Positions 34,299 to 46,575 of a DNA stretch of 64,000 nt are shown piece after piece. The notes beneath the pieces were generated by a model that saw only the letters and a program-made list of their open reading frames with translations, did no database searches and was not told the origin of the DNA. Position numbers and translations under genes: made by a program. Numbering within the stretch: the stretch's first letter is position 1; each line of letters starts with the position of its first letter. The stretch comes from Straminergon stramineum (taxonomy: Eukaryota > Streptophyta > Bryopsida > Hypnales > Calliergonaceae), in assembly GCA_963920665.1 (NCBI GenBank), contig OY987263.1, forward strand, positions 32,290,547-32,354,546. Direction: 5' to 3'.

Positions 34299-34601
34299 CT
34301 TATTGGGCAAAACATGAAATTATAAACATCCTGGAAAATTTGTCAAGAAAATTATAAAATTAAAATAAAGAAATAAAGAAAAAACAAAAAAGGGTAGAAA
34401 CTAAGTCTAAGTAAAGAGCATGTTCAATGTATTCAAAGTGAATACAAGCTCTTTCCTATAGAAGGCTTCATGTCAGGGTATTCTTCTTGAAAAATATGCA
34501 TACATCTTTGCCTACCAGCAAGAGTAGTTAGAAAACAATTACCCCACATGCTCCACTAAGTTGCATATATAATGTGTGTATGTGTTGGAAGGTGTTTTTT
34601 T

Positions 34602-34621
34602 GGGGGGGGTGGGGGTGGGGG
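34602..34621 (+). other. G-run, potential G-quadruplex
   Basis: Runs of 8, 5 and 5 guanines separated by single T, in an otherwise AT-rich stretch. Confidence 0.6.
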
Positions 34622-35408
34622 TTCTTCAAACACATAGACAATTTTCATTGATGGAGCCCAAGTAGGTTTCTTTATATTCTTCAATTCACTTGTTTGAGTT
34701 TTATGACGAAGATATACAACAAGTTAGAAATGACTAAAATAAATATGTTTCTTTGCAAAGTTTGATGGTTTGCTTCAACATGAAAGTGGATTTTTTTATT
34801 AGGCAATGGAGACTTGAAAAGGAAGAAATTTCATGGTCTCATATCCAGTCACATACTTGATTTTAATTCACATACATGTTTGGTTCACCCAATTGAAACC
34901 CAATAATACTTTTAAAAGATGTTGTGCACTACCTTATTGGTTCACCTTTTAGAAAATAGAAATTATAAACAATGTGCCTAAGATCGCAATTCCAAAGGTA
35001 TTAGTATTTCAGATTAAACTTCAATTAGGAATTAGGAAGTGTTTTGTTAGATAGCGATGAAAACTTTAGAAGTTTAGGGTGAAAGTCTAAAAAATGAAAT
35101 TAGGAGAAAACAAAGGAAAATTCTAGGAAAAAAAATAGGAGTTCTAAATTAAAATGACTTTAAGCAAGATTTGGTAAAGTAACCAAATTAGGCAAATGGT
35201 AAAAATGGTGGTAAAATGAAAACCAAAATACAACCAAGTAGAAAAATCAAACTAGAATTGAAAAATATGTGGTCATTCAAATTGATCTAAATACAAAAAA
35301 GATAACAAATACAAAAATACAAGAGCAAACCGTAATAAAATACTACATGTAGGAATTGTGTTCAATCAATGTATAATTATGTTCAATGTAGAACTTCAAA
35401 CCTCATTT
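34622..35408. other. AT-rich intergenic sequence without a recognised feature
   Basis: No coding potential or repeat partner recognised. Confidence 0.5.
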
Positions 35409-35714
35409 TAATATAGTAAAAATAACTTTTTCCAAAAAGATTTGCACCAAAAAAAGTTGGATAATCAAGCTAATTTTCATCTTCAAAAATCCATTTGAGA
35501 TTTTGAGTCTCCAATCAAAAGATACGGACAAAATGTAGACATAGGTTGGAAGGGACATTTTCTTGGACATTTTCAAATATCCTCTTTGAATTTTGTCCAT
35601 AACTTTTGATTGGAGTCTCAAAATCACAAACAGATGTTTGGAGATGAAATTTAGTTTGATTTTACAACTTTTTTTAGTTTAAAGTTTATGAAAAAAATTC
35701 TTCTACTATGCCAA
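35409..35714. mobile_element. Fold-back element with ~115-bp arms
   Basis: Left arm ~35409-35527 pairs with right arm ~35591-35714. The best-matched parts are gattttgagtctccaatcaa and its inverse ttgattggagtctcaaaatc. Arms are diverged, so it is old. No target duplication identified. Confidence 0.7.
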
Positions 35715-36775
35715 AATGAGGTCTGAAGTTCCATATTGAATATAATGCCTTCGTCTTGACAATGAGCGGTCAAGCACTCATTTTCAAATTGTTCCATATC
35801 TTTTGAGGATTCAAGATGGACATTGAATTTCATTCTAAAAATGACCTCTCCACCTTGCATCTTACAATTGAACTTCCTTGAATGTTGTACTTTGCATTTT
35901 TCACTTTTGAGGGAAAATGTAAACTAAAATTGACATTTCATATCAATTGGCATATAGGATTTAATTTTTTTCGGAACAAAGTATTTTCTTTGAGGCAATA
36001 GTAATATAGGATTTGTTATGTGGTTTACATAAGGGAATTTGTATTATTCTTTTAAACTGTAATTTTTTCGGGCTTTTCAAAGTTTGATAATCACCATTTT
36101 CTTTTAATTTTATTGATAATTCAAAAGTTCATTTTAGAAGATGGTTTTCATAATATAATATATATTTATATTTTATCTATTATTATCACAATAATACTTT
36201 TGTTTTGAATCTAAGAATTTTTACTTCCCCTCTTTTTAGCTTGTATAAAGTTAGATTTTGGATTTTTGTGTCCATAAATTACGACCTTCATAGATTTTCA
36301 GTTTTGAAATGAATTAGCATCAAATTTCTCATGAAGATTTCAAAATTCTCACAAGTGAAGTACTTTGTCAAGTGGATTGTTGTCATAGTTTTTCAAGACA
36401 CATTTTATTGGGCGACTAGAATTTTCGATCTATACTTGACTTGCAATTGCTGCAAACATATCAAATCAAGTGTGTAAGGTAATTCAACGGATGATCTAAT
36501 GTTGACTTTTCCTTTTTCTTCAACTTAGTACAATACACTCTTTGTATAGAGAGCACCCAACACCCATTTGTAGTCACGAATTTTTTGTTGGATCTTTTTT
36601 TTTTCAAAAATACTTTTGATTTCAAAATTGCAAAGCACACTTGCAAGCAATCATTGTGTAAAAATACCAACTCAAAAAGACATGGTTTAGGGTTACTAAG
36701 AAGTAGTTGTACATCATTTTCCTCAAAATACACTAAAATTTGTTTACGTATACCATTTCAGAACATCCTACAGGG
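35715..36775. other. AT-rich intergenic sequence ending in an orphan TTAA right end
   Basis: No gene. The last bases, CTACAGGGGTTAA (ending 36779), look like the right end of a TTAA element whose left part I could not define. Confidence 0.45.
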
Positions 36776-37703
36776 GTTAACCCCTAAGAGCATTCCCATG
36801 GGTCTTACAAAATGGGTGACTTGTCGAAGGCAGCTTGCAAAATTGCCCCACCCATCTTCCAAAACAAATGAACTTGTTAAGAGGCCGGACCAAAGCCTCG
36901 GGTGACTTGCAAATTAGCTTGCAAACCACATAAGACAAGCACTACGGCACTATCCCCACAAACATGGACCTTGTAGATTGTAGCCCATTGTACGGACCTT
37001 GTAGAGCTTATCAAATTTGGGTTTAGGTAGCAAATTGTGGGTGAGGCGGTTTGGCTTGCAAACTATATGGCCCCTCTTTTGCGAGCTAAGATGAGCTTGC
37101 AAAGTCTTAGGTGGTGGTGATTCTCTAAGCACTCCGACGTCTATTTTTGTAGACAATAGACAGATTGTAACTCAAGTTTCATCCTCCTTATTGCTTGGAT
37201 GAAAGTTATCCTAATTTGTGAAGATACATTATTAAATTGTTGTCCTATCTAAGGGTTGGATTTGGTATTACTAGAGTACATATTTTCTAAAATTACAGAT
37301 GTGCAAGTATGTCAAGTGGTTGACCAAGCCAAAATTGCATTGACTTTAGTTCAAAACTAGATTTCCCAAAATGAAGTCATAGATTTTAAGAACATAAATT
37401 TTTTTTTAATCACTATATGAAGAGAACCTCATTTCAAATCCATTCCAACAAAATTTACTCAAAAAACAATAAGATTTTGCTTATTCTCTAGTTTAGAATG
37501 AATTTTAAAATTTTCCTTTCAAAACTTATAAAAATTTTTTGGTGATGGCATTGGTGAATCTAACCATATGGATGGAATCTACAACTCACAATCTACAACT
37601 TTTATTTGTATATTAATTCCAAAATATGCTTCCAAATAGCACTTTATAATGATTTTTCTCATAACATCAATAGTAGAGATGACTCTAGACATTTAGGGGT
37701 TAA
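36776..37703 (-). mobile_element. Family B TTAA element, inverted, with ~350-bp insertion
   Basis: Bounded by TTAACCCCTAAG and GACATTTAGGGGTTAA. From ~37140 to 37703 it aligns inverted with 32643-33220. Bases ~36788-37135 do not match and appear inserted near the family's right end; that insert repeats 'gacttgcaaa' / 'agcttgcaaa' motifs. Confidence 0.72.
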
Positions 37704-38218
37704 CCTAATCCCTAAACAATTAGAGTACTTTCTAGAATTCACAATTTGAGAAAAACCATGTACTCTAGTAACACCAAATCCAACCATTAAATAGAAAAAC
37801 AACTTCATATCTCCACAAATTATGATGACTTTCATCTAAGTAGTAATGAAGATGCATAAGATGAAATTTAAGGGCATGAAGAGGCTGCAAGTTATTTTGA
37901 GTTCCCAAGTTGTGGGAACTTGCCACATCAGCAATATGATGTGGCACAATCACTACCACATAAAAAAAAATGAATATATTTTTTAATTTCGTTTTAAGTT
38001 TAGGAGCACTTTTAGAAAAAAATTGGGATTTTTTTTTTAAATAAACTTCCAAAAATTCAGAAATTCAGCCCATTATGGGTTGGTTCCCAATTTCTGGAAG
38101 CACACGGAACAATGCAGGGAACAACCCTAAAACGGGCTCTTCAAGCCCACAATTGTCCTCTAATGAAACTAGAGATTTAATCTGTTAGTCATCAAGAAAG
38201 TGGACATTAAAGGGCTTA
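37700..38218 (+). mobile_element. Family B TTAA element with internal deletion and MITE insertion
   Basis: Shares its left TTAA with the preceding inverted copy. The left ~55 bp and the segment from ~37760 match family B, with the middle missing. A 277-bp MITE interrupts it at 37872. The right end (tggacattaaagggcttacc) is mutated. Confidence 0.65.
37872..38148. mobile_element. MITE inside family B copy (277 bp)
   Basis: Inverted termini gggcatgaagagg and ctcttcaagccc, present here but absent from the other family B copies at this point. The target duplication is unclear; atgaaa occurs on both sides a few bases away. Confidence 0.65.
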
Positions 38219-38550
38219 CCAACCTATGAGAAGCACAATGACTAGTTTGTCTTGTTGGCCTTTGTTTACAAATTTGAAATTTTATTTCTCATAAAGATAG
38301 ATGTGAAAAATAGAAAGAGCAATTGAAATTTGACAAAAATATGAATTTATTATGAATTGTTGAAGTGTGTTGTCCAATTGACTATGAAGAATCTCTAGAC
38401 TACCCAAAACCAAACCCCCAAAGTGTATCTATTAAGGGTGATCTTATTCACCTAAAGCAGTCACAATATTTTCTAGCATGGCTACAACAAGCAAGCCTAA
38501 AAGAGTCACTTCTTGTGATGAATTTACATTTAAAAGGTGGAAGTTCCAAT
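38219..38550 (+). repeat. Dispersed repeat K, copy 1, cut by Copia fragment
   Basis: Aligns in direct orientation with 46220-46575. Similarity stops exactly after ggtggaagttcc (38539-38550), where Copia gag sequence starts. Confidence 0.7.
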
Positions 38551-39814
38551 GACTTCCTCTAATTACCCTAATTGGAGCATTAAGATCGAGATGCTACTAA
38601 TAAGGTCCAAACTATGGACTGTAGTTGATGGCTCGGAAGCAATCCCTACGGAATCTAATGTTGCAGGCCTCGTAGCTTGGAAACTTAAAGATTCAAAGGC
38701 TTGCTCCAACATCCTACTTCGTTGTGGCGAAAAGCAAATTATTACTCTTCGACCACTCAAGACTTCTAAAGGAATATGGAATAGACTAAAACAACTTTAT
38801 GAAAAATCAAATAAGGCCAACCAAGTTCATTTGCATTAAAGACTCTGTCACATGACAATGACACCAACTAAAGACATTCCACAATTTTTAGAAAACTGGT
38901 AAGCAACCTTACAGGAAGTTGACATTGCGGGTTGTACCTTCATAGACGCCCAATAGGTTAATTTTCTCCTTGGAGCATTACCTAACACATGGAGCGCATT
39001 CATCATCAAACAAAGTGGACTTGAAAATTTGACCTTTAATAATCTGCTCTCAAACATTTTACAACAAAATGATATAAATCATTCTCTATAATCAAATTTA
39101 GATATCAAACCAACAAGTGCCTTTCATATAAAAGGTAAGTTTGTCAAATTTGCCAAATTTATATTCAAACAATTTTAGAACTACTCAATTCCTTAAAAAC
39201 CCAACTTCCATTCAATGAGGCCAACTTTCCAACCCTCGTCTTCTCAAACTACGATAATATGCTATTATTGTGGCATACCCAGCCATAAAGCACCCGATTG
39301 CCGGAAGAAGAAATGTGACCAAGCTCACACTCAATCAAACAATTTTATAAAGTATGAAACCCATGCTTATGCTTTAAGTACAATTGTACTCACAACCAAA
39401 ATTTCACCTTTATGTTTTTTGGACAATGGAGCAAGTCAACATATGACCCCTTCCAAGTCTTTGTTTCGTGAATATTACAATCATTCAACTCCGAGAACAA
39501 TACTCTTCGGAGACAACAACTCTCATGAATCAACAACCTCTGGTTCTATTCTTTTCAAAACCAAAATAAACGAATTCCTATCAATCATGAATGTTTTATA
39601 TATTCCTATCTTAACACGACATCTTCTATCAATTGCACAAGTAACTGCTAGCAATACAGTACTTATTTTTAAAAATGATCATGTTATACTAACTATAAAG
39701 ACCAAGTTGATAATTCGACTCATAATCCTCAAAGAAGACAATTTGTATCCCTTGGGTATTTGTATTGAACCAACAAGCTTCAACTTTATATCTAAAATCA
39801 AATCAAGATATTGA
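38551..39814 (+). pseudogene. Copia gag and protease remnant
   Basis: The gag part has the UBN2-type motif (NYPNWSIKIEMLL, LWTVVDGSE). Several in-frame stops follow between 38837 and 39100. The zinc knuckle CYYCGIPSHKAPDC (39272-39313) keeps all four ligands. The protease motif reads LDNGAS instead of the usual LDSGAS. Confidence 0.88.
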
Positions 39815-40560
39815 TTCTCTCCGATGGCATCATCCCCTTGGCCACATTAACACATGATACTTAAGTATCATGGAATCAAGTCAACTAGTAACTGGTCTTC
39901 CACCAATCAAGAGTAATTCTACTCTTTGTGAAGGCTACGTTTTTGGAAAGCAGACTAAATCACCATATCCACATGTATGTGTAACACGAGCTATAGAAGC
40001 TCTTGCTATGGTACACACAGATTTGTGTGGACCAATGTCCACACCATCTCTCGTGGTGGTGCTTTATACTTTCTATTGTTCATTGATGATTATTCATGAT
40101 ATACATACATAAACTTCTTACAAAAGAAATCTCAAACACTTTCCTACTTCTAGAGCTACAAAACTCTAGTTGACAAACACTCACCTAAACAAATATTAAT
40201 CCTCCGCTTTGACCATGGTAGAGAATACATCTCCAATCACTTCAACAAATTTTGTAAACTTAATGGCATTTAGCGCCACTTTACCAATCCATATAGCCCA
40301 TCTCAAAACAGAGTTTCTAAAAGGATTAATCGAACTTTGATTGAATTATCCTGCAACATGCTTAAGATAGCCAACCTTAGTCATTCTTTTTGGGCAGAAG
40401 CTACATCACATGCTTACTACTTACAAAATTTATCTTATATAAAAGCCTTAAATAATTCCACTCCATATCAATTATGGACAAGTCTTTGTCCCGATCTTTC
40501 AAATTTACGAATCTTTGGTTGCATAGCCTATTCTCAAACCTCTATTGAACAATGAAAGAA
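39815..40560 (+). pseudogene. Copia integrase remnant
   Basis: The first catalytic Asp is in HTDLCGPM (~40017) and the second in RFDHGREY (~40210). At the third position family members have AERKNR; here the sequence reads SKRINR, so the catalytic Glu is replaced by Lys. Stops interrupt the frame (for example TAG near 40270). The C-terminal motif NLRIFGCIAY is kept. Confidence 0.85.
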
Positions 40561-41136
40561 GCTTGACGACAAAACTACAAAATGTATCTTCATTGGCTAT
40601 GCAGAACAGCAAGGCATCAAAGGATACAAGCTTTATAATATTAAAACACACAAAGTATTCTCTAGCCATCACATTATTTTCTCTAAAGATCAACTTCTCC
40701 AGCAACCATTACCACTTGACATCAATTCCAATTTCACCTCAAACAAAATTTACTACGATGTATCTGATTCATCAGCAACTCAGCCAAGTCAACAACCAAG
40801 TGAGCAAACCACTCCTTTGACCTCTTCTTCGACCTCTCCTTGGAAAACACAACCTGTTAAAACTATCCCTCAAACATCTTTCAATAATGATTCTACTTTG
40901 GCTATGTCCCCAAACCTAAATTCTCATCATCGTCAAGATATCCTTTCCCAACAAATGACAACACCTTGAACATCACAACGACCAACTAAAGGAACTTGGA
41001 AATCCAAGCACTTCCATGATGAAAATTTCTTTACTAAAGCATTATTGCCTCAGATTCCTGACCCTAGCTCTATCAAGGAAGCTCTCGAAAGCCTTGATGC
41101 TCATTAGCAAACTACTATGGACAAAGAATACAATCT

Positions 41137-41388
41137 TTGATGGATAATCACACCTGGGAACTTATAGATCTACCACCCAACAAGTTTGTCATTCGTAGCA
41201 AATGGATATTTCGGCATGAATACCACTCTGACGATACTTTCTCTCATTTCAAAGCTCACTTTGTTGCAAAAGGCTATTCACAAGAACCTAGTATTGATTA
41301 CTTTGACACATACTCCTCTGTAATCAGAATTGCCTCTCTTCAACTACTTTTAGCCTTGACCACTTGTAATGTAGATTTTGCCTACTCG
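41137..41388 (+). pseudogene. Copia reverse transcriptase, first part
   Basis: Matches the RVT_2 start: HTWELIDLPPNKFVIRSKWI and HFVAKGYSQEPSIDYFDTYS, ending TTCNVD before the nested insertion. Confidence 0.88.
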
Positions 41389-43705
41389 ACAAAACCCAAG
41401 GAAATATAGTATAGGGGGGTAATTCCTAAGGAAAGGTCAATAAGTCTAACGTTTGCATGACTAAGGTCACTTGTTTTTGTATTTTGAATATTTATCTACT
41501 TTGTTTTACAATTTGTATTAAAGTTTTAACCAAAAAATCCACACTCTTAGTCAAATAGTCTTAGTCCATTCCAAATGCTATTTATAATAAACTCCATGTA
41601 TGTGGTCCCAGTCCTATATAGTATGCTTTTGGCTCGTGGCAAATCCTTTGGTCAATTCCTCAGGTTTGATCAATTTGTCTTGACAATGCATGCACTATCA
41701 ACGTAATCAAATGCACCAAGGTATATATTTGAAATACAATAAACTTTTAGGGAAATTATTCATTACTTTAATTCCTCTTTATTTTCCCTCTCCTAATCCA
41801 TACTATATTATTAGCCTAATTACTAATTTAATATGCAAATATCAAATCCATATTTTCTATCTATTTGCTCAATATGCAAAGCATGAAAAGTTTAGAATTT
41901 CATTCCTCGTTTAGTCGATTTATTCTTCACATCAGCCCCATAGCTTTAGCTTTTCCAATCGATTTGTCTTTAGCTTTATCCAAACTTTACTTGAATTAAT
42001 TCATCGAGACCATAGACAATTAACCATATGATTATTGGTCCTAGCACCTATGACCGTGCACTCTTGAGTTATGGCTGTGATCAATTGGTCTTTCAATACT
42101 AGCTACTTGCTTATCAATTTAACACAGAAACTAACATCAGTACTGTAACTCAGTCAAATAGATTCCAAACCCACAGTGTTGACTTGACAAAAATTGATAA
42201 GGATAATTCACTCAATTTACTCACAAACTACTTGATCTCACAATTTATTTTGCCAGTGTTGGAATTGGCTTTTTATTCCAAATTGCTTGAGTTAATTCGC
42301 TTTACTCAACACTGTTAATCAATTAAACTGTGTCGTATACTTCACATATTTATCTTACACAACCTAACTGGGATAAATTGTCCATTATTAACACTATATT
42401 ATCTCTAGGTGCAGACTAATAGATTTTATCAATTACACTATTCCAATTGAACCTATATCATTATTCTAGTAATTTGACCAATTTTCTACTTACTTTGAGC
42501 TAGTCAGCTAACTGCTTTTGCGCACACACAATTTAACACAAGCTAATTGACAAACACATGTTACCCACATCCAAGATCTACACAGTTCATTTGTTAATTG
42601 ATCACTAAGTTTGCTGCAATTGGACAAAATCAAATATCCAATTTCCACACACCACACATACACAGAATTCGTTAGTGCAATTAATCCATAACACAATTAT
42701 AAGAATTCACCAATTCTATCAAGCAATTAGATTTGCAATCTCTTACACACAACTTGCAATTTTAATTTGGCTATCTACCAATTTAACAATCAATTTTATA
42801 ATTAGATCTAATCAGGGATACCCTCCCGGTAATCCAATAGACAACTTGATCAATTTGATACCCGAATCACTAGACAAATTGATTCACAAACTTACACTAG
42901 TTTTCACAATTCATAGTGACTACCCGCCCAATTACAAATGCATACACAGAATCAGTTAATTAGTCTCACCAACAATCATGCACAAACTAGCAATTTGACT
43001 TGAATGCATAATTCACAATTAGTCTTATTTAAATTATTCGATAATCAATTAGTGCACAGTTATTTTCTTAATACTTAATCAACTTACCCATCCAACTCAA
43101 TTGGAACAAATTGATCAATCTGCAATTTTCACACGCACAATAGTATAAGCAACTTGACTCACAATTGTAATTCGACTGAATTTACACAACTGGGATAACC
43201 TCCCAACAACTTACACAATCAATTAAACTTAATACACCCAGCTTACTACATGTGAGGAAGGATTCACCAGAGAAATTGACACACAGTCAACTTGAAAGAA
43301 ATATACAATTTATATTAATAGTAATGGCGACAAATTGTTTGAGCAACTAAAAACTTGAACATTTGACTCTACATACAAAAATAAGAGTGAAAAATGAGCT
43401 ACTTGACATTTGGACATATAGTCTTCAGAAAGACAAAAAGAAGGATTGCATCTCTTCACTTGAAAATGTGCATCAAGCTATTAGATTACTTCAAATCCTA
43501 GCCTATTAGACCTGTTCAAATCTTTCTATGTGCCTACTAGCTTTTCATATGAAATATTGGTCTAATTATCATCCTCCAAGGGAAATTAGACTAAATCTAC
43601 ACCCTGTTCTCACTGGCAAGGCTAAAATAGACAAAAATTGAAAAATTGAAGTAACTACACCACTATACACGATTATCACATCCATCAAATGGATGTGATA
43701 ACTGA
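41389..43705 (+). mobile_element. 2.3-kb non-coding insertion in Copia RT, possible Helitron-like
   Basis: The RT frame stops after TTCNVD and resumes at AFLNANLIEELY (from ~43708), so the segment between is inserted. It has no significant ORF and is rich in caatt/aattg words. Its right end is a perfect 13-bp hairpin (43673-43685 with 43689-43701, 3-nt loop) followed by CTGA and a T, as Helitrons end in hairpin-CTRR before T. The left end lacks a clear A|TC, so the class is uncertain. No target duplication was found. Confidence 0.55.
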
Positions 43706-44085
43706 TAATAGCCTTCTTAAATGCTAACTTAATTGAAGAACTTTATCTTACTCAACCCGATGGTTATATACAACTTGGTAGTGAAAACAAAGTATCCCGA
43801 CTTTTAAAATATCTATATGGCCTTAAACAAGTTCCTCGAGCTTGGTATCAACTATTTGACAACTTCTTGTTAAGTCAAGGTTTTACAAAATGTAAATCCA
43901 ATCCTAATGTCTATTTCAATAGATCCCACAATTCTATAATACTATTAGGCCTCTACATTGACAACCTTATTTTAATCTCTGACAACTTGGAATTCCTAAC
44001 TATAATTAAGTCCCTATTTGTAAAACGTTTCTTGATGACTAATAATAACGACATTGAATACATACTTGACATTCAAATCCGATGA
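43706..44085 (+). pseudogene. Copia reverse transcriptase, second part
   Basis: Contains LYGLKQVPRAWYQLFDNFL and the catalytic box, which reads YIDNL instead of YVDDL, so the second catalytic Asp is lost. Confidence 0.88.
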
Positions 44086-44958
44086 AACCGATGCAAACGA
44101 ACTCTAAGCTTGTCACAAGACAAATATGTAAGTGATATATTAACTAAATTCAACATCCATAATTCCAATTCTATAGCCACTCCTTTAGAAGCAAGCATTA
44201 GATATTCTCAACATGACAGTGATGCTCTCACCCCTAAAGTACAAGAACACATGCTACAAATTCCGTATAAGCAAGCTCTTGGAAGCTTACAATATTTAAT
44301 CACATGTACTCGATGGGACCTTACATTTGTAGTAAATCACCTTGCACAATTTATACAAAATCCAGCTCCCATCTACTAGCTTGGAGTAAAAAGAATTTTT
44401 CGTTACCTAAGTGGGACTTGCAATCAAGGATTAACATACTCCAATACTACTTTCTCTGAAATCACACACCACCAGCTTCATGGTTGGAGTGATGTTGATT
44501 GGGTGGGCAACATTGACACGAGACATTCTACTTCAAGCTACATCTTTCAAATCAATTCTTCTTGCCTACTCTCTTGGTAAAGTCAAAAGCAATCTATAAT
44601 TGCACTCTCATCAACAGAGGCAGAATATGTAGGTGTAGCTATTGCCACTAAGGAACTTTTGTGGCTCCAAACAATAATTTTGGAACTTGGCTACTCAATT
44701 GCCCATCCAAGCATTCTCTACAGCGATAATCAATCCTATATCGCCCTTAGTCACAATCCAAAGCACCATGATCGCACCAAACATATTGATTTATGCTACC
44801 ACTTCTTATGTGAACAAGTAATGAATAATGTCCTTCAACTTCACTTCACCCCAGCGCTCACAATGTGGGCTAACATCCTCACAAAATCCCTACCCAAGTC
44901 CAAACATCAAGCTTGTGTCAAAGGCCTCACCTTCAAAGCTTCATCAGACTCGACTTAA
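44086..44958 (+). pseudogene. Copia RNase H and connection remnant
   Basis: Matches the Copia RNase H region: STEAEYVGVAIATKELLWLQ, LYSDNQSYIALSHNP and DRTKHIDL. Stops occur near 44379 and 44578. Confidence 0.85.
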
Positions 44959-44966
44959 GGGGGCGT

Positions 44967-45300
44967 ATTCTACTATAATTCTTTCTTCTAAGCTTCCCAT
45001 TTCACTTACAAATTTACTCAAAGTTAACCACAAATTTAAAGCAATTCAACATAATCAACTACATGTTTTCAGCTTTTCAGTTGAAACGAGCGTGTTAGAG
45101 CAAACATCATAATTAGTAGTTAGATTATGTTAGTGCTAACATAGTAGATTAAGCATCACACCTCTATGATTATAGTCAGTCGCAACTATAGATTCTCACA
45201 CCAGTCTTCTCTGACAAGCCTATATTAAGCTTCTCATTTGTAACCTCAATATATATATACAATAATAAACACATATCTTTGTTCTTCTTCTCTCAGGTTG
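44967..45300 (+). repeat. Presumed Copia 3' LTR remnant
   Basis: Inferred only from its place after the polypurine tract; there is no second LTR to compare. The right border is a guess. Confidence 0.35.
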
Positions 45301-46219
45301 GACACACACTTCTATAACCAACAAGAATGCTACAATAGATATTCATATTTGTGTAGGTACAAACTTCTACTGAAAATTGAAAGTAATGAAGAGCCAACAA
45401 CCTTAAACCACAACACAACTTCAGTCTCAAGAGTGATGAGTTTTTTATCAAGATCAAGTTCAGGGTCTGCGTGCTTTGGCAATCTCTAAGCCTAGAACTC
45501 CACTACTTGATTCTCTCAATTAGGGTTCATCAATGTGATATAAAACAGCATGGTCTTTTGGTCCTCCACCACTAAGATTTCAAGATCACAAATTGGCCTT
45601 CAATCCAAGCCTAGACCAGCAGGTCTCATCAGAATTCTTTGTGAATCATTATCTCTCTGTCCATTTGTAGGTTTGCACAATACAATTCACCCATCAAAGA
45701 TCAAAAAGGTACATAAATTCTAAACTTCCTCACAGAAAGTCACTATAAATAGAATTGGAACAACACTGGATCACTGCTTGTAAAAATTTCAGAGAATCCT
45801 CTCACTCCTTAATATTTTGTCCTTCAATGCTCCTTCCATAGGAGTTGCAATTTGAAACCCTAGTGAAAAGGACCTACAACGAAATCCATGCAAGCTAAAA
45901 ACATGATGATCAATTCATCGATGCAAGACCACTTTCTCATTGACGAAGCAAAGAAATTGGAGAGAGACTTCAATTCCACAAAAGCTTGATATTCGCCATG
46001 ATTGAAAATATTTCTTCAAATGTGCCCAATTCCTCTCCAATATAGCTCTTCCAATTACATCATTGCTCTTTCAGAAAAAAATCGGTTCAAGAATTTGCAA
46101 TTTTTGACACTCTGAGAACCCTAGGCTTCGTAGTTCTCCAATCCTCACTCTTGTTATAGCACCGAATGTAACCACCAATAGTGAATACAAGAGAGCAAAG
46201 TGATGTGTAGAAAAGGAAG
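45301..46219. other. Non-coding sequence, probably retroelement debris
   Basis: Moderate GC compared with the surroundings, no frame longer than ~63 codons and no recognised domain. Confidence 0.4.
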
Positions 46220-46575
46220 TAAGGTATATTAGCCTATGACATGCAAAATGATTGGTTTGCATTGTTCACATTTTTGAAAATTTTGAATTTTTTTACCATG
46301 TAAAGACAAACATGAAAAATGGAAAGAGAAATTGAAGTTTTATTTTTTTTGACAAAGTATGAATTTTTTCTGAATTTTTGAAGTGTGCTACTAAGTTATC
46401 CCAAAATAATCGGTACACTACTCCAAAACCATCAAAAAATGTACCCATCATGGTCATCAGACCACCTAAAGCAGTAACAATATTTCCTAGCATGGTTGCA
46501 ATATTTTCTAACATGGGCAAGATATAAAGGAATAAAACATGTAGTTCTTGTAATGAATATACACTAGAAAGGTGG
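46220..46575 (+). repeat. Dispersed repeat K, copy 2
   Basis: Direct partner of 38219-38550 (shared 'cacctaaagcagt', 'acaatatttt/cctagcatgg', 'gaaaggtggaagttcc'). Unlike copy 1 it continues past the Copia junction. Confidence 0.7.

Larger units (their letters stand above)
38551..44966 (+). mobile_element. Degenerate Ty1/Copia retrotransposon, 5' truncated
   Basis: Domains occur in Copia order: gag, CCHC zinc knuckle, protease, integrase, reverse transcriptase, RNase H. There is no 5' LTR or primer-binding site: gag starts directly at the repeat K junction. A polypurine tract (aaggggg, ~44958-44964) follows RNase H, so a 3' LTR should start at ~44967. The frame is broken by many stops and frameshifts, and a ~2.3 kb insertion splits the reverse transcriptase. 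It cannot be active. Confidence 0.92.

Noticed and set aside
46293..46520. Minus-strand 75-codon hydrophobic frame in repeat K
   Set aside because: It lies in a diverged repeat, and the frame is not preserved in the other copy.
38219..46575. Repeats K as LTRs of the Copia element
   Set aside because: Gag begins immediately after copy 1 with no primer-binding site or leader, and the polypurine tract lies 1.2 kb before copy 2.
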